From Brucella pecoris (GTDB lineage: Bacteria; Pseudomonadota; Alphaproteobacteria; Rhizobiales; Rhizobiaceae), in the NCBI RefSeq assembly GCF_006376675.1, contig NZ_VEWK01000011.1, positions 124,001 through 188,000 of the forward strand: DNA of 64,000 nt, in the 5' to 3' direction. Below the pieces are notes generated by a model that saw only the letters and a program-made list of their open reading frames with translations, ran no database searches and was not told the origin of the DNA. Position numbers and translations under genes: made by a program. Positions 18,157 through 26,074 of this stretch are shown here, piece after piece. Position 1 is the first letter of the stretch. Each line of letters starts with the position of its first letter.

Positions 18157-18584
18157 TGGTTGATAGCTGGCAATTCTGGGCGCTTATGTCCGCGGTTTTT
18201 GCCGCGCTGACGGCGATCTTCGCCAAGATAGGCATTCAGGGCATCAATTCGGATTTTGCCACGCTCGTGCGCACGCTGGTTATCATCGGTGCTTTATGCC
18301 TGTTCCTGACCGTTACCGGCCAATGGCAGAAACCCGGCGAGATTTCCGGAAGATCGTGGCTGTTTCTGGTGCTTTCAGGTCTGGCCACTGGCGCGTCTTG
18401 GCTTGCCTATTTTCGTGCCCTGCAGATCGGTGACGCATCGCGCGTCGCACCGATCGACAAATTGTCGGTTGTGCTGGTGGCTCTGTTCGGTGCGGTATTC
18501 CTTGGCGAGCGCATGTCGACCATCAACTGGTTCGGTATTGTGTTGATCGGCTGTGGCGTGGTGCTGGTCGCGCTTCGGGTTTAG
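18156..18584 (+). CDS. EamA-type (DMT) small membrane transporter
   Basis: A 142-residue protein with four to five transmembrane helices that matches a single EamA domain. Many DMT transporters have two such domains; half-length versions probably dimerise. The C-terminal SRVAPIDKLSVVLVALFGA and FLGERMSTINWFGIVLIGCG are EamA signatures. It begins on the last base of the cobO stop, so it is most likely the last gene of the riboswitch operon. What it transports is unknown; a link with corrinoid or cobalt metabolism is only suggested by position. Confidence 0.8.
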   Translation: MVDSWQFWALMSAVFAALTAIFAKIGIQGINSDFATLVRTLVIIGALCLFLTVTGQWQKPGEISGRSWLFLVLSGLATGASWLAYFRALQIGDASRVAPIDKLSVVLVALFGAVFLGERMSTINWFGIVLIGCGVVLVALRV

Positions 18585-19366
18585 AAACCGATCCATTGGC
18601 GCAGTGGATTGGTTCCGTCCATCAGAAGACGAACTGCCAGCGCCAGGCTGACTACGATTAGAAGTGGCTTGATGATGCGCGAACCGACCTTCATGGCGAG
18701 GCTTGCGCCGATCTGCGCGCCGATGAACTGGGCTACGCCCATGCAGATGCCGATCTTCCAGTTGATGACCCCGACGGCGGCAAAGGTTGCGAAGCCGCCG
18801 ACATTGGATGCGCAGTTGAGAAGCTTTGTATGCGCGGTGGCCTTTAGCACGCCGAAACCGGCCAGTGCCACAAAAGCGAGCATGAAGAACGATCCGGTTC
18901 CGGGGCCGAAGAGACCGTCGTAAAAACCGATCAGCGGAACAAGCGTTACGCCGAAAAGAAACGGGCCGATGCGTCGCGTGCGGTCGACATCGCCGAGGCT
19001 CGGCTTGACGGCAAAATAGATCGCAATAGCGATGAGCAGGATCGGCAGGGCTGCGCGCATGATGTCGACCGGCAGAACCGTTGCCAGCAAAGCGCCGAAC
19101 ACTGAGCCGACGAGCGATGCAAGTGCTTCGGGCCAGTGTTGCTTGATGTTCACGTGCCCTTTGCGGGCATAGGCGATGGTTGCCGATGACGAACCGAACA
19201 GACCCTGTAGCTTGTTCGTGCCCAGCGCTTCAACGGGTGGAATACCCGCCAGCAACAAGGCGGGGATTGTAATCATTCCGCCGCCGCCGGCGATGGAATC
19301 GATGATCCCGGCAATGAATGCCGCAGCCGTCAGGAGCAGGGTAAGCGTGTCGAAGAATTCAAGCAT
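18581..19366 (-). CDS. TSUP (TauE/SafE)-family transporter
   Basis: A 261-residue membrane protein with about eight helices and the TSUP signatures: GIIDSIAGGGGMITIPALLLAGIPPVEALGTNK in the first half, and YDGLFGPGTGSFFMLAFVAL and KLLNCASNVGGF in the second. Family members move sulfite, sulfonates or other small organic anions. The substrate is unknown. It converges on the EamA gene, overlapping its 3' end by four bases. Confidence 0.87.
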   Translation of the reverse strand: MLEFFDTLTLLLTAAAFIAGIIDSIAGGGGMITIPALLLAGIPPVEALGTNKLQGLFGSSSATIAYARKGHVNIKQHWPEALASLVGSVFGALLATVLPVDIMRAALPILLIAIAIYFAVKPSLGDVDRTRRIGPFLFGVTLVPLIGFYDGLFGPGTGSFFMLAFVALAGFGVLKATAHTKLLNCASNVGGFATFAAVGVINWKIGICMGVAQFIGAQIGASLAMKVGSRIIKPLLIVVSLALAVRLLMDGTNPLRQWIGF

Positions 19367-19530
19367 CGGGGGAGCCTAAAGGAGAGGTTTGGGCAACATA
19401 GAGCAGCCGTTCCGCGAACGCCAGTCGAACAATAATAATCTCTGAAGAAAGCCGGTGCGTTGAGCGAGATTGTTTTCCAATGCATCCGGCGTTATTCATT
19501 ATACGCTGACTGACAGTTTTGAGGGGTTCC

Positions 19531-19980
19531 ATGAGCGAGAGCATTTTTGAGCGGATTACCGCTTTTCTCAGCAAGAAGAGCGCCGTGCAGCGTGTAGCCG
19601 ACGATCCGGCGCTCGCTTCTGAACTGCTTTTGCTGTTGCATGTGGTGTTTGCCGATGGCGACCAGCATCCGGCTGAAATAGCCGCATTCAAGGAAATTGC
19701 AGAAAAGAATTTCGGCATTCCGCCGGAAGAGCTTCCAGAGGTAGCGGAATATCTCAAGGACTTTGCCTACGAGACGACGACCAAGCAGGCAGCCAACATG
19801 CTGGCGGAGATGGCGCCGGAGCGCCGTTTGGCATTGCTGAGTGACCTCGTAAAGATTGCTTGTTCCGATAACCGGCTTGATCGTTCCGAGGCAACGATGA
19901 TCCAGCGCATTGCCGATACGCTCGGAGTGAAGCCGGAAGAGCTGCACAAAGCGCGCCAGTCGTCGCCCTGTGGGTTCTAA
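19531..19980 (+). CDS. TerB-family protein
   Basis: A 149-residue all-helical protein. The ATG at 19531 follows GAGGGG; four extra in-frame codons upstream lack a site. It matches the TerB/DjlA-like domain, with acidic metal-site helices VVFADGDQHPAEIAAFKEI and KIACSDNRLDRSEATMI. TerB domains occur in tellurite resistance and membrane-stress proteins; the function here is unknown. The stop lies 11 bases inside the cobE frame, so the two are probably translated together. Confidence 0.8.
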   Translation: MSESIFERITAFLSKKSAVQRVADDPALASELLLLLHVVFADGDQHPAEIAAFKEIAEKNFGIPPEELPEVAEYLKDFAYETTTKQAANMLAEMAPERRLALLSDLVKIACSDNRLDRSEATMIQRIADTLGVKPEELHKARQSSPCGF

Positions 19981-20362
19981 GAACTACAACACAGTCCTTG
20001 GCATGGGTGGCTCGTCGGATGTGACATTCGACGAGCTTTTGGCCTTAGCCGAGCAGGTGCTGTCACGAAGTCCCGGTTCTCGGCCTGATGCCATAGCGAC
20101 CTTGAGCACCAAGCGCGGCGATCCGATATGGACTGAGCTTGCGGCGCATTATGAATGTGCGCTTTGTTTCTTCGATGCTGAGCGGTTGGAACAGGAAACA
20201 CCACGTCTCAAAAACCCATCGGAAGCTGTTTTTCGCTCTGTCGGATGTCATGGCGTAGCCGAAGCGGCTGCGCTAGCGGCAGCCGGAGCGAACGGTTTTC
20301 TCGCAGTCGGGAAAACCGTATCAGGCCGGGCAACCGCCGCCTTGGCTGTCGCCCGGTGTTGA
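19970..20362 (+). CDS. cobE: cobalamin biosynthesis protein CobE (CbiG C-terminal domain)
   Basis: A 130-residue protein starting at GTG 19970. The N-terminal strand VLGMGG belongs to the fold, so the later in-frame ATG at 20003 would cut it. It equals the CbiG_C/CobE domain: a VLGMG-like first strand, then ETPRLKNPSEAVFRSVG, and the family motif VGCHGVAEAAALAAAG. CobE is needed for aerobic cobalamin synthesis in Pseudomonas denitrificans but its reaction is not clear. A second, diverged copy of the same domain is fused within CobJ in this window. Confidence 0.85.
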   Translation: MGSKNYNTVLGMGGSSDVTFDELLALAEQVLSRSPGSRPDAIATLSTKRGDPIWTELAAHYECALCFFDAERLEQETPRLKNPSEAVFRSVGCHGVAEAAALAAAGANGFLAVGKTVSGRATAALAVARC

Positions 20363-20369
20363 CTTCGGA

Positions 20370-21857
20370 CTATGCGGTAATGGTCTTACGTCGCTGAACA
20401 ATGTAGGCCACGAGCGTGGCGACCGAGAGCAGAGCTGCGGTTGCTACAATTACGGCAACATAGGCATTTTCAAAAGCTGACGATGCCAATGCTGTCAGGA
20501 ATTGTGCGTCGGCTGGCGGTAGCGATTGAGCCGCCAGAAGTGCTTCATCCAGACTGTCGCGTACAATTGCCGGAATGCCTGTGCCTTCGGGAATCACAAG
20601 GCTTGCCGTGTAAAATACGGACAGAATGCTTCCGAAAACCGTTACACCGAGCGCATTGCCGAGTTCAAAGGAAACTTCTTCAACGGAAGCCGCCATGCCT
20701 GCCTTTTCGACCGGTGCGTTCGTCATGATTGCCGATGATGCACCCGTCATGGTCGCACCGACCCCGAAGCCGAGAATTGCAAGCCCGACCAGATAAAACG
20801 ACGCTGAAGTCTTGTAGGTCAGAATATAGACAATAACGCCAAGCGCCGTGATCCCCAGTGACGACCACAGGAGTCTGCCAGCGCCGAGGCGCGGCAGCAT
20901 GATACCGGCGAGTGGACCGGCAACGAAGGCAGCCAGAGGGATCGGCAAGATCGACAATCCGGCATGCAAGGGTGTCATTCCTTCAATCAGTTGCATGCGT
21001 TGGCTGAAGACGAGTTCCATGCCCGTCATAGATCCGGAGGCTACAAGGGCCGCGAAAACGCCCATCGAAAACAGCCTGTTGTTAAACAGGGAGAAGTCGA
21101 TCAGCGGTTCGTCGCTTGCGAGTTGCCTACGCACGAAGAAAAACGAGGCGACCAGCCCGACTGCCAGCGCAGCTCCGAACACGATCATCGACGCATCGCG
21201 TTTTGCGAGCTCTTTCACGGCATAGGTGAGTGCAATTAGTCCAACCATGATCTGGACAGAACCGATCAAATCCCATTTGCGCTTCGATCCGAGCGGACGG
21301 TTTTCAAGTGTGAAGACGGAGAATGCCAGCGCGACCAGCACAACGGGCACATTGATAAGGAAGACCGATCCCCACCAGAAATATTCAAGCAGAACGCCGC
21401 CTGCCACAGGGCCGATAGCTGCACCACCTGATGCAATGGCCGCCCAAATGCCGATCGCAAGCGAACGCTCTTTATCATCGGTGAATGTCAGCCGAATGAT
21501 GGAGAGTGTCGCTGGCATCATCATAGCGGCACCGCAAGCCAGAAATGCGCGGGCGGCGATAAGAAACTCCGGGTTTGGTGAATAAGCTGCGCAGAAGGAG
21601 GCAAGCCCGAAGATCGCCAATCCCGACATGAACATGCGTTTGTGGCCGACCTTGTCGCCGAGCGTGCCGAGGCCCGGCAGAAGGCCCGCAACGACGAGCG
21701 GATAAATATTCATGATCCAGAGCTTTTCCGAAGCGCTGGCCGCCAGATCGTGGGTGAGGCGGGGCAGCGCCGTGTAGAGCACCGTCATGTCCACGACGAT
21801 CAGGAACAATGCACTGGAAACAATAGTCAGAACCAGCCAGCGATTTTTCGGCAACAT
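20370..21857 (-). CDS. DHA2-family MFS drug efflux transporter (SmvA-like)
   Basis: From the ATG at 21857 it is 495 residues, the length of SmvA. Eleven more open codons upstream start only at a TTG and would cover the operator palindrome. Fourteen hydrophobic helices and the MFS motifs are visible (LGTLGDKVGHKRMFM between helices 2 and 3; motif C WAAIASGGAAIGPVAGGVL). Such proton-driven pumps export quaternary ammonium compounds, methyl viologen and biocides. A TetR repressor gene is divergent, as in the SmvA-SmvR pairs of enterics. Confidence 0.88.
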   Translation of the reverse strand: MLPKNRWLVLTIVSSALFLIVVDMTVLYTALPRLTHDLAASASEKLWIMNIYPLVVAGLLPGLGTLGDKVGHKRMFMSGLAIFGLASFCAAYSPNPEFLIAARAFLACGAAMMMPATLSIIRLTFTDDKERSLAIGIWAAIASGGAAIGPVAGGVLLEYFWWGSVFLINVPVVLVALAFSVFTLENRPLGSKRKWDLIGSVQIMVGLIALTYAVKELAKRDASMIVFGAALAVGLVASFFFVRRQLASDEPLIDFSLFNNRLFSMGVFAALVASGSMTGMELVFSQRMQLIEGMTPLHAGLSILPIPLAAFVAGPLAGIMLPRLGAGRLLWSSLGITALGVIVYILTYKTSASFYLVGLAILGFGVGATMTGASSAIMTNAPVEKAGMAASVEEVSFELGNALGVTVFGSILSVFYTASLVIPEGTGIPAIVRDSLDEALLAAQSLPPADAQFLTALASSAFENAYVAVIVATAALLSVATLVAYIVQRRKTITA

Positions 21858-21870
21858 CGGTAAGTACCTT

Positions 21871-21890
21871 TTCAATACGCTTGTATTCAA
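21871..21890. promoter_or_regulatory. probable TetR-type operator
   Basis: A 20-bp near-perfect palindrome of form TTSAATAC-N4-GTATTSAA lies between the efflux pump ATG (21857) and the divergent TetR gene (21929). Its size and place suit binding of a TetR dimer that represses the pump and perhaps itself. Confidence 0.55.
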
Positions 21891-21928
21891 ACTTGCAGGG
21901 AGGGCTCACTTAATATAAATCCGTCTGT

Positions 21929-22498
21929 ATGGAAAGTAATAATTTGCACAAAATGGGCAGGCCGCGCTCAATCGACCGCGACCATGTGCTCGATATGGCG
22001 GAAAAGCTCGTCGCTGAAGGCGGTCTGGCGGCCCTGACCATGGACGCCGTCGCACAGTCCTCCGGTGTGACCAAAGGGGGCGTTCAGTATTGCTTCGGCA
22101 ATAAGGATGGGCTTCTGAAAGCAATGATCGCGCGGTGGGGTGACCGTTTCGATGCGCAGGTGACCAAGAAAAAGCAGGGCCGCATGGACGCGCTTTCTCA
22201 TATTGCCGCTCATATTCGTGTGACCCGCGAAAGCGATGCCGAGGACGATTCGCGCTTTGCCGCCATGATGACCAGTCTCATTCCGAATACCGAATATCTG
22301 GACGAAACCCGCCTCTGGTATCGCAAGCAATGGGATGGGCTTGATGTCTCCACACCGGAGGGACGCAGGACTCGCCTCGCTTTCATAGCCAATGAAGGTG
22401 CCTTCCTGTTGCGCAGCTTCAATTTCTTCGAACTGACGGACGAAGAATGGCAATCGATCTTCAACGATATCGAAGAGTTGCTGCCGGAAACGGATTGA
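21929..22498 (+). CDS. TetR-family transcriptional repressor
   Basis: A 189-residue regulator. The N-terminal TetR helix-turn-helix spans about residues 15-55 (DMAEKLVAEGGLAALTM, then VAQSSGVTKGGVQYCFGNK). The rest is a helical ligand domain with WYRKQWDGL and EGAFLLRSFNF. It is divergent from the MFS pump with a shared 71-bp control region, so it very likely represses the pump and is released by the pump's substrates. Confidence 0.9.
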   Translation: MESNNLHKMGRPRSIDRDHVLDMAEKLVAEGGLAALTMDAVAQSSGVTKGGVQYCFGNKDGLLKAMIARWGDRFDAQVTKKKQGRMDALSHIAAHIRVTRESDAEDDSRFAAMMTSLIPNTEYLDETRLWYRKQWDGLDVSTPEGRRTRLAFIANEGAFLLRSFNFFELTDEEWQSIFNDIEELLPETD

Positions 22499-22546
22499 CT
22501 TTCGACACCATGGACAGTCATGTCCGAGGTTCAGGAAGGGAAAATC

Positions 22547-23305
22547 GTGACAGTTCATTTCATTGGCGCTGGCCCCGGCGCGGCGGACCTTATCACCGTG
22601 CGCGGTCTGCGCCTGATCGAGCAATGTCCTGTCTGCATCTATGCGGGATCGCTGGTGCCGAAGGAGGTTGTTGCGGGTGCGCCGAAAGATGCGCGTTTGA
22701 TCGACAGCTCATCGCTAACCCTTGATGAGATCGTTGCCGAGATCCAAGCTGCCCACGCCCAAGGCCTCGACGTTGCGCGGGTGCATTCAGGTGATCCGTC
22801 GATTTACGGCGCGATGGCCGAACAGATGCGTCGGCTGGACAGCCTCGGTATCCCTTATGACGTGACGCCGGGAGTGCCAGCCTTTGCCGCTGCCGCCGCC
22901 GCCATGAAGCAGGAACTCACTATTCCGGAGATCAACCAGACCATCATCCTGACCCGCACCTCGATGAAGTCGTCCGCTATGCCTGAAGGCGAAGACCTTG
23001 CTACGCTCGGGCGGTCGGGGGCGACGCTGGTGATTCATCTTTCCATCCGAAACCTCGCCAAAATCGAGGCCGAGCTGAAACCGCTTTACGGTGCTGGCTG
23101 CCCGGTGGTTGTCGCCTATCGGATTGGATGGCCGGATGAGCAGATTTTGCGCGGCACGTTGTCGGATATAGCGGAGAAGGTTGCTGCGTCCGGGCTGAAA
23201 CGCACGGCAATGATTTTTGTCGGGCGCGGACTGGACCCCAAGAGCTTTCGTGATTCAGCGCTTTATCATGAGGCGCACAGCCATGTGGCGCGTTCAAAAG
23301 CCTAG
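22547..23305 (+). CDS. cobM: precorrin-4 C11-methyltransferase CobM
   Basis: From GTG 22547 it is 252 residues, the usual CobM length, and AGGAAGGG lies just upstream; an in-frame ATG at 22520 would add nine residues. It is an SAM-dependent tetrapyrrole methylase: N-terminal FIGAGPGAADLITVRG, then HSGDPSIYGAMAEQMRRL and TPGVPAFAAAAAAM. It methylates C11 of precorrin-4 to give precorrin-5. Its 3' end overlaps the convergent cobK by 12 bases. Confidence 0.96.
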   Translation: MTVHFIGAGPGAADLITVRGLRLIEQCPVCIYAGSLVPKEVVAGAPKDARLIDSSSLTLDEIVAEIQAAHAQGLDVARVHSGDPSIYGAMAEQMRRLDSLGIPYDVTPGVPAFAAAAAAMKQELTIPEINQTIILTRTSMKSSAMPEGEDLATLGRSGATLVIHLSIRNLAKIEAELKPLYGAGCPVVVAYRIGWPDEQILRGTLSDIAEKVAASGLKRTAMIFVGRGLDPKSFRDSALYHEAHSHVARSKA

Positions 23306-24052
23306 TGCTGTGCGGGCGAATACGATTGCATCTTCCGGCAAGGCGACAACGTTTCTGGCCGCAACCGGTGGGCGGGCAATCATCATGACGGGAAGTCCAA
23401 GCGCGCGGGCTGCCTCGATTTTTGCATAGGAAATGGTGCCGCCTGAATTGCGGCTGACGATCCGCCCGATCCGGCGGTTTTCCAGAAAATGCCTTTCCGC
23501 AGTGTAGTCGCCGGGTCTTGCCAGAACGATCTCGCAATCCTGTGGCAGTGTCACATCCGGCGGATCGATCATGCGAATGATGAAATGAACATCGGCACGC
23601 TCCGCAAAGGGGGCGATATGCTGGCGACCGAGCGCCAGAAACACACGCTCACCGGACGGGATAGCATTCGCTGCTTCGGCTTCATCGGAAATATCAACCC
23701 AATGATCTTGCGGCTTTTTCTCCCAAGCGGGGCGCTCCAACCTCACCAATGGTATGCCGCGCTTGCCTGCCGCCTGAATCGCATTTTGCGAGATGCGTGC
23801 AGCATAGGGATGGGTCGCATCGATGATGAGATCGATCCCTTCGCTGTCGAGATAGGCGGCAAGGCCGTCAATGCCTCCGAAGCCACCGCTTCGAACTGTT
23901 CCGGTCAGTTTCGCCGGATTACTGGTGCGTCCGGCAAGCGATGTGATGGCATTGACGGGCAGTTTCGCAAAGGCCGTTGCAAGCGCCGCAGCCTCGGCCG
24001 TTCCGCCGAGAATGAGTATCTTGGGGTCAGACGCGCGCAAGGATATTTCCAC
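23294..24052 (-). CDS. cobK: precorrin-6A reductase CobK
   Basis: A 252-residue NADPH-dependent reductase of the corrin macrocycle (precorrin-6A to 6B). N-terminal ILILGGTAEAAALATAF is the NAD(P) site, and DATHPYAARISQNA and SRNSGGTISYAKIEAARALG are family signatures. It overlaps cbiD, which is upstream on the same strand, by 26 bases, so both are in one transcript. The 3' end runs into cobM on the opposite strand. Confidence 0.95.
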   Translation of the reverse strand: MEISLRASDPKILILGGTAEAAALATAFAKLPVNAITSLAGRTSNPAKLTGTVRSGGFGGIDGLAAYLDSEGIDLIIDATHPYAARISQNAIQAAGKRGIPLVRLERPAWEKKPQDHWVDISDEAEAANAIPSGERVFLALGRQHIAPFAERADVHFIIRMIDPPDVTLPQDCEIVLARPGDYTAERHFLENRRIGRIVSRNSGGTISYAKIEAARALGLPVMMIARPPVAARNVVALPEDAIVFARTALGF

Positions 24053-25133
24053 TGCGATCAGTCACGATAATCTCGACTTCCACAGGCGCGCCGCGAAGGG
24101 TTTCGAGTGCTGTTTCCTTCGCCCTGAGCGCAATTGGTGTGGCCATGTCGATGCCAATTGATTGAGTCAGTTCAAGTACTTCCAGCGCAGTGTTCGCAAA
24201 GAGAATCTGATCCTTCATGGTCTCCGGCGCACCGGCTTTCTCGGCGATGATCCAGAGGAAGTTCTTGTCCACTTGCGACCGTGAAGAATGGAGATCGAGA
24301 GCGCCTTGCGCAAGCTTTGTCAGCTTGGCGAAACCGCCTGCGATTGTCAGTTTGTCGATGGGGTGCTCACGCAGATATTTGAGCACACCGCCTGCGAAAT
24401 CGCCCATATCGAGAACTGCAAAATCCGGCAGATCATAGAGCGCTTGCGCGGCATCCTCGGACGTCGAGCCGGTTGCGCCGAGTACGTGTTTCTGCCCGGC
24501 AGCGCGTGCAACGTCGATGCCGCGATGGATCGAATGAATCCAGGCCGAACAGGAAAACGGGTGGACCACACCGGTGGTGCCGAGAATGGAAATACCGCCA
24601 ACGATTCCGAGGCGTGGGTTCCATGTCTTCTTGGCAATCTCTTCGCCGCCGGGCACCGATATCGTAATGACAAGATCGGCGGGCAGACCATATTCAGCGC
24701 AAATCTGTTCGCATATTTCCGTCATCATGCGGCGCGGAACCGGATTGATAGCTGCTTCGCCCGGAGGGATTTGCAGGCCGGGGCGCGTGACTGTGCCGAC
24801 GCCTTCACCGGCGCGAAAGATAACGCCGGTTCCGGGGGGAGCCGGGAATACCGTTGAGATGATCGTAGCGCCATGGGTTACATCGGGATCGTCGCCCGCA
24901 TCCTTGACGATGCCTGCCATCGCATAGCCTTCGCCGAGCCCTTCATAGGCAAGCAGGAAATAGGGTACTTCCCCTTTGGGCAGAATTATGCCGACAGGAT
25001 CGGGAAATTCCCCGGTGATGAGCGCCGTCAATGCAGCCTTTGTGGCAGCGGTCGCGCAGGCGCCAGTCGTCCAGCCGCGGCGAAGCTCGGCTTTTCCCTG
25101 ACTTTTATTCGTTGGAGCGGTTTCGTCATTCAT
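24027..25133 (-). CDS. cbiD: CbiD-type precorrin-5 C1-methyltransferase
   Basis: A 368-residue CbiD: N-terminal LRRGWTTGACATAATKAAL, VGGISILGTTGVVHPFS, and the helix DLHSSRSQVDKNFL. In the anaerobic pathway CbiD methylates C1 of cobalt-precorrin-5B. In the classical aerobic pathway C1 methylation with loss of the acetyl group is done by CobF, which is not seen here although the other aerobic enzymes (CobG, CobN) are. CbiD therefore presumably fills that step on a cobalt-free substrate. It heads the cbiD-cobK transcript, divergent from cobA. Confidence 0.93.
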   Translation of the reverse strand: MNDETAPTNKSQGKAELRRGWTTGACATAATKAALTALITGEFPDPVGIILPKGEVPYFLLAYEGLGEGYAMAGIVKDAGDDPDVTHGATIISTVFPAPPGTGVIFRAGEGVGTVTRPGLQIPPGEAAINPVPRRMMTEICEQICAEYGLPADLVITISVPGGEEIAKKTWNPRLGIVGGISILGTTGVVHPFSCSAWIHSIHRGIDVARAAGQKHVLGATGSTSEDAAQALYDLPDFAVLDMGDFAGGVLKYLREHPIDKLTIAGGFAKLTKLAQGALDLHSSRSQVDKNFLWIIAEKAGAPETMKDQILFANTALEVLELTQSIGIDMATPIALRAKETALETLRGAPVEVEIIVTDRSGNILARV

Positions 25134-25192
25134 GGACGCCTTATAATGTATCTGATAGCTGTGCCGCTAGTGGATCAATGTGGTTGACGAGA

Positions 25193-26074
25193 ATGAACAA
25201 GGCTGAAGAACCGGCTGCATGTGTCATTGCGAAGAGCAAAGTGACCCTGCCTGTGATGGAACCCGGCCACGTCTGGCTCGTGGGAGCTGGACCGGGTGAC
25301 CCCGGTCTCTTGACCCTCCACGCTGTCAACGCTTTGCAGCAGGCGGATGTCATCGTTTACGATGCGCTGGTGGATGATGCCTGTCTGTCTCTCAAGAATG
25401 CAGCCGCTGTTCTGGAATATGCAGGCAAACGCGGCGGCAAGCCTTCGCCGAAACAGCGCGATATTTCCCTGCGGCTTGTGGAACTTGCCAAACAGGGCAA
25501 GAAGGTGCTGCGCCTGAAAGGCGGCGATCCGTTTGTTTTCGGACGGGGCGCAGAAGAGGCGCTGACCTTGGTGGAACATGGTGTTCCGTTCCGCATCGTG
25601 CCGGGCGTCACCGCCGGAATCGGTGGGCTTGCCTATGCAGGCATTGCCGCGACCCATCGCGATATCAATCAATCAGTGACGTTTCTGACCGGTCACGACG
25701 CAACCGGTGCTATGCCGGATGGCGTCGATTGGGCGGGCATTGCCAGATCATCGCCTGTCATCGTCATGTATATGGCGATGAAACATATAGACCTTATTGC
25801 CAAGCGGCTAATTGAGGCTGGACGTTCGCAGGATGAGCCTGTGGCCTTCGTGTGCAATGCAAGCCTCCCCAACCAGACCGTACTTGAAACAACATTGGCG
25901 CGGGCTGCAAAAGATGTTGAAGCGGCGGGGCTGAACCCGCCTGCAATCGTGGTTGTGGGCCAAGTGGTTCGTCTGCGGGCCGGGCTGGACTGGATGGGCG
26001 CGTTAAGCGGTAAAGCCTTGTCCAGCGACCCGCTTTCCAGGCGAAACCAAAATGAGGGAGCGCAAAGCGCATGA
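25193..26074 (+). CDS. cobA: uroporphyrinogen-III C-methyltransferase CobA
   Basis: About 293 residues from the ATG at 25193; an in-frame ATG at 25178 is possible and neither has a strong site. It transfers two methyls from SAM to C2 and C7 of uroporphyrinogen III to give precorrin-2, the entry to corrin and siroheme. Motifs: VWLVGAGPGDPGLLTLHA, YDALVDDACLSL, LRLKGGDPFVFGRGAEE and VPGVTAGIGGLAYAGIA. It has no CysG-type dehydrogenase domain, so it is dedicated to methylation. The stop overlaps the cobB start (ATGA). Confidence 0.95.
   Translation: MNKAEEPAACVIAKSKVTLPVMEPGHVWLVGAGPGDPGLLTLHAVNALQQADVIVYDALVDDACLSLKNAAAVLEYAGKRGGKPSPKQRDISLRLVELAKQGKKVLRLKGGDPFVFGRGAEEALTLVEHGVPFRIVPGVTAGIGGLAYAGIAATHRDINQSVTFLTGHDATGAMPDGVDWAGIARSSPVIVMYMAMKHIDLIAKRLIEAGRSQDEPVAFVCNASLPNQTVLETTLARAAKDVEAAGLNPPAIVVVGQVVRLRAGLDWMGALSGKALSSDPLSRRNQNEGAQSA

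Noticed and set aside
18581-19366. TSUP transporter considered as a cobalt importer because of the cob context
   Set aside because: It is on the opposite strand, lacks histidine-rich segments and is not under the riboswitch; the family usually carries sulfur-containing or organic anions.
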